A stretch of 14,734 nucleotides of DNA from Competibacteraceae bacterium UBA2792 (GCA_002352125.1 DEHU01000178.1:1-14734), one strand, 5' to 3'; positions 1-8,408 are shown, numbered from the stretch's first letter. Notes: generated from the letters alone by a model not told the origin. A program made the numbers and translations.

Positions 1-732
1 CTGGTGCGCTCGCAGGAAATGGCGCCCTACGTCGCCAACGGCACGCTCGACGCCGGCTTGACCGGACTGGACTGGATTCTGGAAACCGAGGCCGATGTAG
101 TAGAAATCACCGAGCTGAGCTACTCGAAAAGTTCCGATCAGCCCGCCCGCTGGGTTCTGATCGCCAACGGCAACTCGCCCATCCGCACGCTGGAAGATTT
201 GGCCGGCAAGCGCATCGCCACCGAACTGGTCGGCTTCACCAAACGCTATCTGGCCGAGCGCGGCATCGAGGCCGCCGTGGAATTTTCCTGGGGCGCTACC
301 GAAGCCAAGGTGGTCGAAGGGCTGGTGGACGCAGCGGTGGAGATCACCGAAACCGGCAGCACCATCCGCGCTCATGGCCTGCGCATCGTCTGCGATCTAT
401 TGCATACCACCACTCGCCTGATCGCCAACCGCGCCGCGCTGGCCGATCCGTGGAAAAAAGCCAAGATCGAACAGATCGCTCTGCTTGCTCGCGCCGCACT
501 GGCTGCCCGCAACAAGGTAGCGCTGAAAATGAACGTTCCGGCCGCGCAACTGGATCAAGTCGTCCGCCTGCTACCCAGCTTGCACGCCCCCACCGTCAGC
601 CATCTCTACGACCGCGACTGGCTGGCGCTGGAAACGGTGGTGGACAGCGATCAGGTACGCGATTTGATTCCCCGCCTGACCGCTGCCGGCGCGCAGGGCA
701 TTCTCGAATACGAACTGAAGAAGATCGTCTGA
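1..732 (+). CDS. hisG: ATP phosphoribosyltransferase, long form (5'-truncated by window edge)
   Basis: HisG catalyses the first step of histidine synthesis, joining ATP and PRPP in the cytoplasm. The frame is open from base 1 (Leu-Val-Arg-Ser-Gln-Glu), so the true start lies upstream. About 243 residues are visible against roughly 290-300 for the long form, so some 50 N-terminal residues are missing. Visible hallmarks are GLTGLDWILE near the left edge, the PRPP-loop region around SWGATEAKVVEGLVDAAVEITETG, and TTTRLIAN. The C-terminal 75-80 residues (from about KMNVPAAQLDQVVRLLP to ILEYELKKIV) match the ACT-like regulatory domain HisG_C, which confers histidine feedback inhibition and marks the HisZ-independent long form. 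The gene ends at TGA 730-732. No other his gene follows, so it is the last gene of its transcript, and a hairpin at 759-785 lies just beyond. The identification is secure. Confidence 0.95.
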   Translation: MVRSQEMAPYVANGTLDAGLTGLDWILETEADVVEITELSYSKSSDQPARWVLIANGNSPIRTLEDLAGKRIATELVGFTKRYLAERGIEAAVEFSWGATEAKVVEGLVDAAVEITETGSTIRAHGLRIVCDLLHTTTRLIANRAALADPWKKAKIEQIALLARAALAARNKVALKMNVPAAQLDQVVRLLPSLHAPTVSHLYDRDWLALETVVDSDQVRDLIPRLTAAGAQGILEYELKKIV

Positions 733-758
733 TCCGGACGGCCCCGGCCTGGTTTGGC

Positions 759-785
759 GATGCGCGCCGCCGGAGCGGCGCGATC
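759..785 (-). terminator. GC hairpin between convergent hisG and SBBP gene
   Basis: Bases 763-770 (CGCGCCGC) pair perfectly with 775-782 (GCGGCGCG) around a 4-base loop. Past a one-base bulge (762), GAT 759-761 pairs with ATC 783-785. In the minus-strand transcript the loop reads UCCG closed by C-G, which is the extra-stable UNCG tetraloop class. The hairpin lies 6 bases after the SBBP stop codon and 26 bases after the hisG stop. Neither strand has a U-tract, so it is not a textbook intrinsic terminator. It could act as a two-way terminator or as a 3'-end stabiliser. Confidence 0.55.
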
Positions 786-791
786 CGCCTA

Positions 792-2510
792 TCAATCGCT
801 GACCTTCATCAAAAAAGCATCAAAATCGTTTTCCGATTTAACGAGCTGCCCGCTCACGTAGACATGATTGGCATCATCAAGCGCAATTCCATTGGCATAC
901 GTGACCGGGCTACCCAGGCAAGTCGCATAGCTCGCCTGACCCTGCGGATCGAATTTGGCGAGAAACCCACTACTTTCGGCGAAACATGAACTGAAGGCGT
1001 TAACAAGCGGAAAATCCACCGAATTTGTGTAGCCGGCAACATACGTGTTGCCGGCTTTATCCACGGCAAAGCTCTGGATATATTCGTAGCCGCCACCATC
1101 CAGGTAAGTGGCATAAACCGCTTGACCGGCTGGATCGAGTTTGACGATAAACGGCCCTTCGGATCCATCGAAATTCGAATCGAAGGCGTTTCTCGTCGGA
1201 AAGTCCGACGAAGAAGTTATGCCCACGACATATGCATTGCCTGCGTCATCCACGGTAAAATAATTGACCGACTCATCGCCTCGACCACCCAGATAGGTAG
1301 CGTAAATTGCCCGGCCGTCTGGAGCAAACCCGGCGACAAACGCTTCCGAAGCATTTCTCTTTCCCCCCGCCATACGGCGATCAACAGCATTGACTACCGG
1401 GAAATCCCGCGAAGAAGTCATACCGGCGACATAAGCATTACCGGCTTTATCTACGGCAACATTCTTGGCGGTTTCCCAACCACTGCCACCGAGGTAAGTG
1501 GCGTAAACCGCTTGGCCATGCGAGTCGAACTTGGCGAGAAAAACATCGCCATGTCCGCTCTTTTTTCCGTCGGTCAGCCTCGGGTCGAAGGCGTTGACCG
1601 TCGGAAAATTCACCGAAGAAGTTATGCCGACCAGATATGCGTTACCGGCATCGTCAACCGCCAAGTCGTTCGCAACCTCAAACTGGCTACCGCCCAGATA
1701 GGTGGAGTAGATCGCACTACCATCGGCATCCAACTTAACGAGAAAAGCGTCGCTCGGAAATTGGCCCTTGTCGCCTAACCTCGCATCAAAAGCGTTAGCT
1801 GTCGGAAAATCCGCCGAGTCGGTACGCCCCGCAACATAAACGCTACCCGCATGATCGATGGCGATATCGGCGAGTTCCTCGTAACCGCTGCCACCTAAAT
1901 AAGTCGCGTAGATCGCTCGACCATCCGGATCGAATTTGGCAACGAAAACCTCTGTGGGTTTTTCACCAAAAACAGAATCGAAGGCATTGACCATCGGAAA
2001 ATCCGACGACCAAGTCATGCCCGCGACATAAGCATTACCATTGTCGTCGATCAAGAGCCTTCCAGCGGGTTCTTCTGGCCCATCGCCACCCAAAAATGTG
2101 GCGTAAACAGCTTTACCAACTGGATCGAGTTTGACGATGAAAACGTCTTTTAATCCCCCGAGGCTCGAATCGAAGGCGTTGACAGTCGGGAAATCTGTCG
2201 AGTATGTCGTTCCCAAAACGTAGGCATTCCCGGCACCATCCAGGGCCAAGCTTGAAACCGCGTCAAAGGCAGGTATCTCAAGCCATGGTATATAGGCGCT
2301 ACCACCCAGGTAGGTGGCATAAATCATCGCACCGCTAGGGTCGAGCTTGACGACGAACAAATCGACAGGATCGCTGAAATCGGCATCGAAGGCGTTGGCG
2401 GTCAGAAAATCGGGCGAGTACGTATACCCCGCCATGTAAGCATTCCCGGCACCATCGACGGTCATTTCGACAGGACTCTCCCTACCACTGCCCCCGAAGG
2501 TCGCGGAATA
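792..2510 (-). repeat. Eight full plus one degenerate SBBP beta-propeller repeats
   Basis: Reading the minus strand, units of about 62-72 residues (about 190-215 bases) recur. The core is Y-A-T-Y-L-G-G, then D-x-A-G-N-A-Y-V-x-G-x-T-x-S-x-D-F-P-x-x-N-A-F-D, then F-x-V-K-L-D-P-x-G-x-A. Eight complete units can be read. The ninth starts YATCLGS and ends DAFLMKVSD with its middle altered, as expected for a closing strand. Unit boundaries vary through insertions before the F-x-V-K-L-D strand (for example the KKSGHGD stretch in unit 5). Eight units are compatible with one eight-bladed propeller or two smaller ones; the sequence alone does not decide. Confidence 0.85.
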
Positions 2511-3314
2511 CTCCAGCACCGGATCAATGATCAACGGTTGCGTCCGATCATAGGCCGCAACTTGAAACCCCACCTGCGCGCCGGTCTCCGCATCGGCAGG
2601 CGGATACAGCACGAAGTGTCCTTCTACTTCCCGGCGCCGGCCATCGACCATCTGATAGATCAACGGCTTGCGCCAGTGCAGCACCTCGGCGTCCGCCTGG
2701 AGCAGCAAATCGCCATTGGCGGCCAGCGTCGGTCGCGCACCGGAAAATGCCCAGCGAATCCGTTCGGGGCCGGCGCCGGGAGCCACGATAAAGTCGTATT
2801 CCAACTGCTGTGGCGTGCCGTAGTACACCAGATCGATACCCGGATAGACGGCTTCCAGATGCACCTTGGCGAAAGTGGGGATGTCGGTGCGCCATCTTTT
2901 AGGATCGTTACCGCGCAAACGGTTCACCTTGCCCGGTAAGCTCTCCACGCCCCGCATCGCCGGGTCGGGATTGGCGTCCACCAACCGCATTCGCGCCACT
3001 TGGGGCGTGGTCCGGTCTGGTGCTTCGAGTGTCCGTTCACCGCGCAGGCGGCGGTAGGGCAGGTCCAAGACCAACACCGCTTCCGTCGGCGTCAGAAATA
3101 CCTGATACCCCAGTCCCCGCGCAAGAAAACGCGCTGAACCAGCGGCTTGCCCCCGGTTGGCTTCAAAAAACAGCGGCCACGCCCTTCGGTTTTCGACCAC
3201 TCCGGGGCCGTCCTCGACCACTGGCGCGACCGCCATCTTCGCCAGACCTGACCCCGACCAACCGAGCAAACATATAATCACGATCCCCGGCAACCATGAC
3301 AAATAACGCTTCAT
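792..3314 (-). CDS. Exported DUF7948/SBBP-repeat beta-propeller protein
   Basis: This predicts an 840-residue exported protein of unknown function. ATG 3312-3314 is preferred over the upstream in-frame starts because AAGGAGAGG sits 8 bases before it and a signal peptide follows directly (KRY, hydrophobic IVIICLLGW, likely cleavage after GSGLA, residue 25). Residues of about 45-268 match the N-terminal DUF7948 domain: FFEANRGQ, GYQVFLTPTEAVLVLDL, LPGKVNRLRGNDPKRWRTD, VYPGIDLVYYG, QLEYDF and PLIIDPVLEYS. Residues 269-840 are SBBP repeats (PF06739 type). There is no PEP-CTERM, LPXTG or C-terminal membrane anchor, so the protein is probably periplasmic or secreted. It stands alone, convergent with hisG and divergent from ndk, with its own promoter. 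Family members are described as surface or secreted proteins; no enzymatic residues can be claimed. The repeat part has lower G+C than the flanking genes. Confidence 0.88.
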   Translation of the reverse strand: MKRYLSWLPGIVIICLLGWSGSGLAKMAVAPVVEDGPGVVENRRAWPLFFEANRGQAAGSARFLARGLGYQVFLTPTEAVLVLDLPYRRLRGERTLEAPDRTTPQVARMRLVDANPDPAMRGVESLPGKVNRLRGNDPKRWRTDIPTFAKVHLEAVYPGIDLVYYGTPQQLEYDFIVAPGAGPERIRWAFSGARPTLAANGDLLLQADAEVLHWRKPLIYQMVDGRRREVEGHFVLYPPADAETGAQVGFQVAAYDRTQPLIIDPVLEYSATFGGSGRESPVEMTVDGAGNAYMAGYTYSPDFLTANAFDADFSDPVDLFVVKLDPSGAMIYATYLGGSAYIPWLEIPAFDAVSSLALDGAGNAYVLGTTYSTDFPTVNAFDSSLGGLKDVFIVKLDPVGKAVYATFLGGDGPEEPAGRLLIDDNGNAYVAGMTWSSDFPMVNAFDSVFGEKPTEVFVAKFDPDGRAIYATYLGGSGYEELADIAIDHAGSVYVAGRTDSADFPTANAFDARLGDKGQFPSDAFLVKLDADGSAIYSTYLGGSQFEVANDLAVDDAGNAYLVGITSSVNFPTVNAFDPRLTDGKKSGHGDVFLAKFDSHGQAVYATYLGGSGWETAKNVAVDKAGNAYVAGMTSSRDFPVVNAVDRRMAGGKRNASEAFVAGFAPDGRAIYATYLGGRGDESVNYFTVDDAGNAYVVGITSSSDFPTRNAFDSNFDGSEGPFIVKLDPAGQAVYATYLDGGGYEYIQSFAVDKAGNTYVAGYTNSVDFPLVNAFSSCFAESSGFLAKFDPQGQASYATCLGSPVTYANGIALDDANHVYVSGQLVKSENDFDAFLMKVSD

Positions 3315-3352
3315 ATCGGTATCCTCTCCTTTGTGCATATGTTCCATTTTCG

Positions 3353-3380
3353 ATTTTAGACTCTTCCCCAAAATTGTCCA
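3353..3380 (-). promoter_or_regulatory. Sigma-70-type promoter for the SBBP gene
   Basis: On the minus strand, TGGACA (3380-3375; 5 of 6 to TTGACA) is followed by a 16-base spacer and TAAAAT (3358-3353; 5 of 6 to TATAAT). Transcription would start near 3346, giving a leader of about 30 bases that contains the AAGGAGAGG ribosome binding site. This is the best housekeeping promoter in the window. It is a reading of the sequence, not a measured start. Confidence 0.55.
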
Positions 3381-3385
3381 ATTTT
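3370..3385. promoter_or_regulatory. 16-bp perfect dyad overlapping the SBBP -35 box (operator candidate)
   Basis: AAAATTG (3370-3376), a 2-base centre (TC), then CAATTTT (3379-3385) forms a perfect inverted repeat. It covers the -35 hexamer of the minus-strand promoter. Its position suits a repressor site. The cognate regulator is not in the window and the dyad is AT-rich, so chance symmetry is possible. Confidence 0.4.
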
Positions 3386-3424
3386 CGAAACACTCCGGTG
3401 CAGCGCGGCTCGATGGCGTGTCGC

Positions 3425-3453
3425 TTGACTTGAAGCTGCAAGGAATCTTTACT
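3425..3453 (+). promoter_or_regulatory. Candidate upstream promoter for ndk cluster
   Basis: TTGACT (3425-3430; 5 of 6) is followed by a 17-base spacer and TTTACT (3448-3453; 4 of 6). If used, the ndk leader would be about 170 bases. It could be one of two start sites, the other being the box pair at 3500-3528. Confidence 0.35.
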
Positions 3454-3499
3454 AAACACCTCGCTGCTCGAATTCGGGTAGCCCGTTGTCGGCGTCCCC

Positions 3500-3528
3500 C
3501 CGACATCGCTAAACTTTACAACTATCAT
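3500..3528 (+). promoter_or_regulatory. Candidate proximal promoter for ndk cluster
   Basis: CCGACA (3500-3505; 4 of 6) is followed by a 17-base spacer and TATCAT (3523-3528; 5 of 6). It lies about 100 bases before the ndk start, nearer than the 3425-3453 pair. On match score alone I cannot choose between the two. Confidence 0.35.
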
Positions 3529-3632
3529 TAAACCTTATTTCGTATCGTTGCCTTGTTTCGAACCCGACCCTTCCGCGTCGGACACCCCGTAATCTCCCAA
3601 CTCGAATTCGCCATACGGAGCCCTGCACAGCC

Positions 3633-4061
3633 GTGGAACACACTTTATCTATCATCAAGCCCGACGCTGTCGCTCGAAACATCATCGGCAAAATTTATAG
3701 CCGTTTCGAGGAAGGACGACTGCAAATCGTCGCGGCCAAAATGGTTCGCCTGACCCACGAGCAGGCGGAAGTCTTTTATGCCATCCATCGCGAGCGCCCG
3801 TTTTACCAAGAGCTGATCGACTACATGACGTCCGGCCCCGTGATGGTTCAGGTGCTGGAAGGCGAAAACGCCATCGCCAGAAATCGGGAAATCATGGGCG
3901 CCACCGATCCCAAGAAGGCCGCGCCCGGCACCATTCGCGCCGATTTCGCCGAAAGCGTAACGAAAAACGCGGTGCACGGCTCCGATTCCCCGGAGACCGC
4001 CGCTCACGAGATCGCTTTCTTCTTCGGCCAGTTCGACCTGTGTCCGCACACCATCGTCTGA
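3633..4061 (+). CDS. ndk: Nucleoside diphosphate kinase
   Basis: Ndk moves the gamma-phosphate from ATP to other NDPs through a phosphohistidine, balancing NTP and dNTP pools in the cytoplasm. The protein has 142 residues, the usual size. Family blocks are all present: [10 protein letters not shown] (4-13), [17 protein letters not shown] (65-81), REIMGATDP (85-93), [13 protein letters not shown] (96-108) and the active-site NAVHGSDS with catalytic His115. The start is GTG at 3633. No ATG upstream fits, and VEHTLSII aligns with the usual M-A-x-E-R-T-x-S-I-I start minus two residues. The ribosome site is weak: GGAG ends 12 bases upstream. It is the first gene of the cluster, with rlmN 27 bases downstream, the usual neighbour in Gammaproteobacteria. 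Confidence 0.97.
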   Translation: MEHTLSIIKPDAVARNIIGKIYSRFEEGRLQIVAAKMVRLTHEQAEVFYAIHRERPFYQELIDYMTSGPVMVQVLEGENAIARNREIMGATDPKKAAPGTIRADFAESVTKNAVHGSDSPETAAHEIAFFFGQFDLCPHTIV

Positions 4062-4088
4062 GCCCAAGCCCGCTTGACCGCCGTGAAC

Positions 4089-5180
<1,092 letters not shown>

Positions 5181-5193
5181 AGGACGTTTCGCC

Positions 5194-5949
5194 ATGCGAC
5201 CAGCAATCGCTCCCATCTTTCTATCCTTGGCGCTGCTGCTGACCGCCTGTGCCAGCACCAAGGACGAAGAGTTCAAGGAAAACGTTTCCGAGGCCAACTT
5301 CAAGTTGGGCATCGGCTACATGCAATCCGGCCATCTGGACGTGGCCACGGAAAAACTGCTCAAGGCCGTGCAATACAACGACAACTACCCGGAAGCCCAC
5401 AACGCTCTTGGCGTTCTCTACGAGGAGATTCACGAATACGGCCCCGCCGAAACCCATTTCAAGCGTGCGATCGAATTAAAACCCGACTACACGCTGGCGA
5501 AGCTGAACTATGCGCGCCTCCTCTGCACCCGCGAACCGATCCGCACCGCCGAAGGCGAGAGCGAGTTTCAGAAAATTGCCGCCGATCCAACCAGCGCCGG
5601 GAGCGCCGCCGCCGATGCTTACGCCGGGCTGGGCGTTTGCGCCAACAAGCGCAACGATCCCGCTCAGGCCGAAACCTGGCTGCGCAAATCGCTGGACCAG
5701 AATTCCAACAATACCACCGCTCTGTACGAGTTGGCCGCACTCAGTCAAACTCAGGGCAAAACCCTACAGGGACGCGCCTTTCTGCAACGCTACCACAGCC
5801 AAACTCACCCCACGCCCCAAAGCTTGTGGCTGGGTTTCACGATCGAATCTTCTGCCGACGGTGATCCACAATTGCGCCGGGAGTACAGTGTCGTGCTGTC
5901 ATCCCAGTTCCCGAACTCCGAAGAAGCCCAACGCCTCAAAAACCGGTAA
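5194..5949 (+). CDS. pilF: Type IV pilus biogenesis/stability lipoprotein PilF (PilW), TPR protein
   Basis: PilF/PilW is an outer-membrane TPR lipoprotein (pilotin) that helps the PilQ secretin localise and assemble. The 251-residue product has a lipoprotein signal peptide ending in LLTAC, so Cys19 would be lipidated; the next residue is Ala, consistent with outer-membrane sorting. Tetratricopeptide units can be read at about 34-67, 68-101, 141-174 and 175-208 (for example ANFKLGIGYMQSGHLDVATE and AYAGLGVCANKRNDPAQAE). AAGGA lies 9 bases before ATG 5194. The gap from rlmN is 13 bases, so co-transcription is likely. No pilus structural gene is in the window; the assignment rests on TPR architecture, lipobox and the rlmN-pilF-rodZ order. 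Confidence 0.92.
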   Translation: MRPAIAPIFLSLALLLTACASTKDEEFKENVSEANFKLGIGYMQSGHLDVATEKLLKAVQYNDNYPEAHNALGVLYEEIHEYGPAETHFKRAIELKPDYTLAKLNYARLLCTREPIRTAEGESEFQKIAADPTSAGSAAADAYAGLGVCANKRNDPAQAETWLRKSLDQNSNNTTALYELAALSQTQGKTLQGRAFLQRYHSQTHPTPQSLWLGFTIESSADGDPQLRREYSVVLSSQFPNSEEAQRLKNR

Positions 5950-5969
5950 TGATATCTTCAAAGTTATAA

Positions 5970-6000
5970 ACGGCGATGACCATATAACGGCGATGACTAT
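5970..6000 (+). repeat. Near-perfect 14-bp direct repeat at the rodZ start
   Basis: ACGGCGATGACCAT (5970-5983) recurs as ACGGCGATGACTAT (5987-6000) with one mismatch and a 17-base period. Both copies contain an ATG. Only the second (5993) is in the rodZ frame, because the 17-base shift puts the first (5976) out of frame. It may be a small slippage duplication. It might affect initiation by offering a decoy start. Confidence 0.6.
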
Positions 6001-7033
6001 GCTCAACGAAACCATATCCAATTTTGACCCATCGACCGAATCTGCCCGTGCCGACACGCAATCCTTGGGCGCTTGGCTCGCGCAGGCGCGCGCCGGCTAC
6101 AATGTCGAGCAGCGCGATGCCGCCCGCCATCTCGGACTGAACCCAGCCATCATTCAGGCCATCGAAAACGACGATTTCGCGCAGCTTGGCCCCCCGGTGT
6201 TCGTTCGGGGTTATCTTAGCCGTTATGCCCGGCTCCTGAATCTGCCCGAGCAGGCGGTATTGGAGCGGTATCGGCTGCAATCGGGTTCCGGTCAAGAACC
6301 CCCTCCGCTAAAAGTGGTGCATCCGCTCCGGCGGCAAGCCCGGATTCGGGATTTGCGCGGCGTGTTTTACCTGTCTCTGGTGGTGGGCATCGCCTGGACC
6401 GCGATCCAAAACCTCGACGGCCTCGATCCCAGCCGTTTGCTCGCACTGTGGTCGGGTGGCGACAGCGACACGGCACAAACCTCTAGTCCAGCGATTACCG
6501 CTACCAGCCAAACCCAGTACCCGTTCCAATCTGCGCCTGGGGAGGCAACCACCGCCACGAAGCCTTCGACGCCCTCGCTGGTCAGCGACCCCCCTCCGGC
6601 CAGCACCAACCCCACCGTCCCCTCTCCCGGCACGACGAGCCCGGCGAGCCCGGCGAGCCCGGTCCCATCGGTTTCTCCCTCGCCGCCCAGCATCGCGCCT
6701 CCGGCATCGGGCGTCATCGCTACCACCATCCCCGCTGCCGCACCAGATCGAGAAGCCGGCGCAGGATCTTCTGCGCCCGAGGCCAGGCTTTTGCTGGAAT
6801 TCAGCAACGATTGCTGGGTGGAAGTAAAGGACGCACAAGGCAACGTGCTCGCCAACGGCTTGATGAAAGCCAACAGCACCCACAATATTTCGGGATCTGC
6901 ACCCTTTAAGGTGACGCTCGGCAACGCTCCCGCCGCCCGGATCATTTTGGATGATCGCTTGGTCGATACGGATTTCTATGTGCCCCGGCGCGGCACGGTC
7001 AGCCGCTTCACTCTAGATCGCGGCCAACCTTGA
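5993..7033 (+). CDS. rodZ: Cytoskeleton protein RodZ (HTH - TM - DUF4115)
   Basis: RodZ links the MreB cytoskeleton to the inner-membrane elongation machinery and sets rod shape. The 346-residue product has an N-terminal HTH_25 domain at about 24-95 ([26 protein letters not shown]), a basic segment [10 protein letters not shown], and one membrane span at about 122-139 ([16 protein letters not shown]). A Pro/Ser/Thr-rich periplasmic linker follows at about 155-258, then a C-terminal DUF4115 beta domain at about 260-346 ([36 protein letters not shown]). The frame stays open upstream into pilF, but homology begins only after ATG 5993 or 5999. Neither has a recognisable Shine-Dalgarno. The gene lies 43 bases after pilF. 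In most gammaproteobacteria ispG follows; here hisS does. Confidence 0.94.
   Translation: MTMLNETISNFDPSTESARADTQSLGAWLAQARAGYNVEQRDAARHLGLNPAIIQAIENDDFAQLGPPVFVRGYLSRYARLLNLPEQAVLERYRLQSGSGQEPPPLKVVHPLRRQARIRDLRGVFYLSLVVGIAWTAIQNLDGLDPSRLLALWSGGDSDTAQTSSPAITATSQTQYPFQSAPGEATTATKPSTPSLVSDPPPASTNPTVPSPGTTSPASPASPVPSVSPSPPSIAPPASGVIATTIPAAAPDREAGAGSSAPEARLLLEFSNDCWVEVKDAQGNVLANGLMKANSTHNISGSAPFKVTLGNAPAARIILDDRLVDTDFYVPRRGTVSRFTLDRGQP
6637..6663 (+). repeat. Three 9-bp tandem repeats in the rodZ linker
   Basis: GAGCCCGGC occurs at 6637-6645 and 6646-6654, and as GAGCCCGGT at 6655-6663. In the rodZ frame it encodes Ser-Pro-Ala units inside the disordered periplasmic linker. Unit length is a multiple of three, so copy-number change would alter linker length without a frameshift. 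Confidence 0.75.
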
Positions 7034-7091
7034 CCAACCATCTCCAACCCGGTTCGGCGGCACCCTAAGTTTCACATCTGGACTCAAATTC

Positions 7092-8375
7092 ATGGCCAAG
7101 CAGTTCCAAGCCGTTCGCGGCATGAACGATATTCTGCCCGGCGAATCGGCCCTGTGGCAGCGCCTCGAAGCAAGCGTGCGCGAGGTGCTCGCCGCCTACG
7201 ACTATCGCGAAATCCGCCTGCCCGTCATCGAAAAAACCGAGCTGTTCGCCCGTTCGATCGGCGAGGTCACCGACATCGTCGAGAAGGAGATGTACACGTT
7301 TGCCGACCGAAACGGCGACAGCCTGACTTTGCGCCCCGAAGGCACCGCTGGCTGCGCGCGTGCCTGCATCGAACACGGCCTGCTGCATAACCAAACCCAG
7401 CGGTTGTGGTACGCCGGCCCGATGTTTCGTTACGAGAAACCCCAAAAAGGCCGCTACCGCCAATTTCATCAGGTCGGCGCCGAGGCTTACGGCATGGCCG
7501 GCCCCGACATCGACGCCGAATTGATCTGTCTGTCGGCGCGGCTGTGGCAACACCTGGGAATCCGCGACGTCGTTCTCCAAATCAACTCGCTTGGCTCCAG
7601 CACCGCCCGCGCCGCTTATCGCGAGCGGTTGGTCGCGTATTTCGCGGCACGGCGCGACGAATTGGACGAGGACAGCCAACGCCGGCTGGACACCAATCCG
7701 CTGCGGATACTGGACAGCAAAAACCCGGCCATGCAGGCGGTGATCGCGGAAGCGCCATCGCTGCTCGACCATCTCGACTCCGAATCTCGCGCCCATTTCG
7801 AAGAACTGAAAGCCTCGTTGAGCGCGGCTGGCATCGCCTACGACATCAATCCCCGGCTAGTGCGCGGCCTAGACTACTACTGCAAAACCGTGTTCGAATG
7901 GGTCACCGAAACGTTGGGCGCGCAAGGCACGATCTGCGCCGGTGGCCGCTACGACGGATTGATCGAGGAATTGGGCGGCCAAGCGGTGCCCGGCGTGGGC
8001 TTCGCGTTGGGCGTGGAACGGCTGGTCGCCATGCTCGCCGCCACCGGCCAAGTCGATGAACCGTTTCCGCACGCTTATCTGATCGCGGTCGGCGAGTCGG
8101 CCCGATGCCACGGTTTGGCCTTGGCCGAACACCTTCGCGATCAATTGCCGACGTTGCGGTTGCGGATGCACTGCGGCGGTGGCGGCTTCAAGGCCCAATT
8201 TCGCCGCGCCGACCACAGCGGTGCCCGCTTCGCGCTGATTCTGGGCGACGAAGAAGTCGCCGCCGACACGGTCGCCATCAAACCGCTGCGCGCAGCCGAG
8301 AACGGGCAGACCACCTTGCCAAGGGACCAGGTAGCCGCGTATCTGCGCGCGGCGATGCTGGCAGAACAACCTTAA
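7092..8375 (+). CDS. hisS: Histidyl-tRNA synthetase
   Basis: HisS is a class II synthetase that charges tRNA-His. The 427-residue product is full length. Visible motifs are the N-terminal [10 protein letters not shown] (7-16), motif 1 around [23 protein letters not shown] (80-85), motif 2 [17 protein letters not shown] (111-127), the histidine-specific RGLDYY (258-263), AGGRYDGL (283-290) and motif 3 [11 protein letters not shown] (301-311). An anticodon-binding domain follows to the C-terminus. ATG 7092 starts [16 protein letters not shown], matching family N-termini. No convincing Shine-Dalgarno is present. The 58-base gap from rodZ contains no trace of ispG coding sequence. Confidence 0.97.
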   Translation: MAKQFQAVRGMNDILPGESALWQRLEASVREVLAAYDYREIRLPVIEKTELFARSIGEVTDIVEKEMYTFADRNGDSLTLRPEGTAGCARACIEHGLLHNQTQRLWYAGPMFRYEKPQKGRYRQFHQVGAEAYGMAGPDIDAELICLSARLWQHLGIRDVVLQINSLGSSTARAAYRERLVAYFAARRDELDEDSQRRLDTNPLRILDSKNPAMQAVIAEAPSLLDHLDSESRAHFEELKASLSAAGIAYDINPRLVRGLDYYCKTVFEWVTETLGAQGTICAGGRYDGLIEELGGQAVPGVGFALGVERLVAMLAATGQVDEPFPHAYLIAVGESARCHGLALAEHLRDQLPTLRLRMHCGGGGFKAQFRRADHSGARFALILGDEEVAADTVAIKPLRAAENGQTTLPRDQVAAYLRAAMLAEQP

Positions 8376-8408
8376 CCAACCGAACAACGCGCCCGAGGAA
8401 ACCAGGCG

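Larger units (their letters stand above)
3315..3632. other. Divergent intergenic region (SBBP gene / ndk)
   Basis: This 318-base spacer has no credible gene. It holds a minus-strand promoter with an overlapping dyad (3353-3385) and two plus-strand promoter candidates (3425-3453 and 3500-3528). A 10-base palindrome-containing sequence, CTCGAATTCG, occurs at both 3467-3476 and 3601-3610. The stretch is visibly more AT-rich than the coding DNA to its right. Confidence 0.7.

Noticed and set aside
450..989. Plus-strand open frame spanning the hisG end and the SBBP end
   Set aside because: It crosses the terminator hairpin and overlaps two well-supported genes; its sequence shows no domain.
5510..5992. 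Extended rodZ start inside pilF
   Set aside because: The frame is open there, but the translation is low-quality shadow of pilF. RodZ homology begins only after 5993.
7406..8059. 217-residue open frame overlapping hisS
   Set aside because: It is a shifted-frame shadow of hisS, very rich in Arg, with no family motif.
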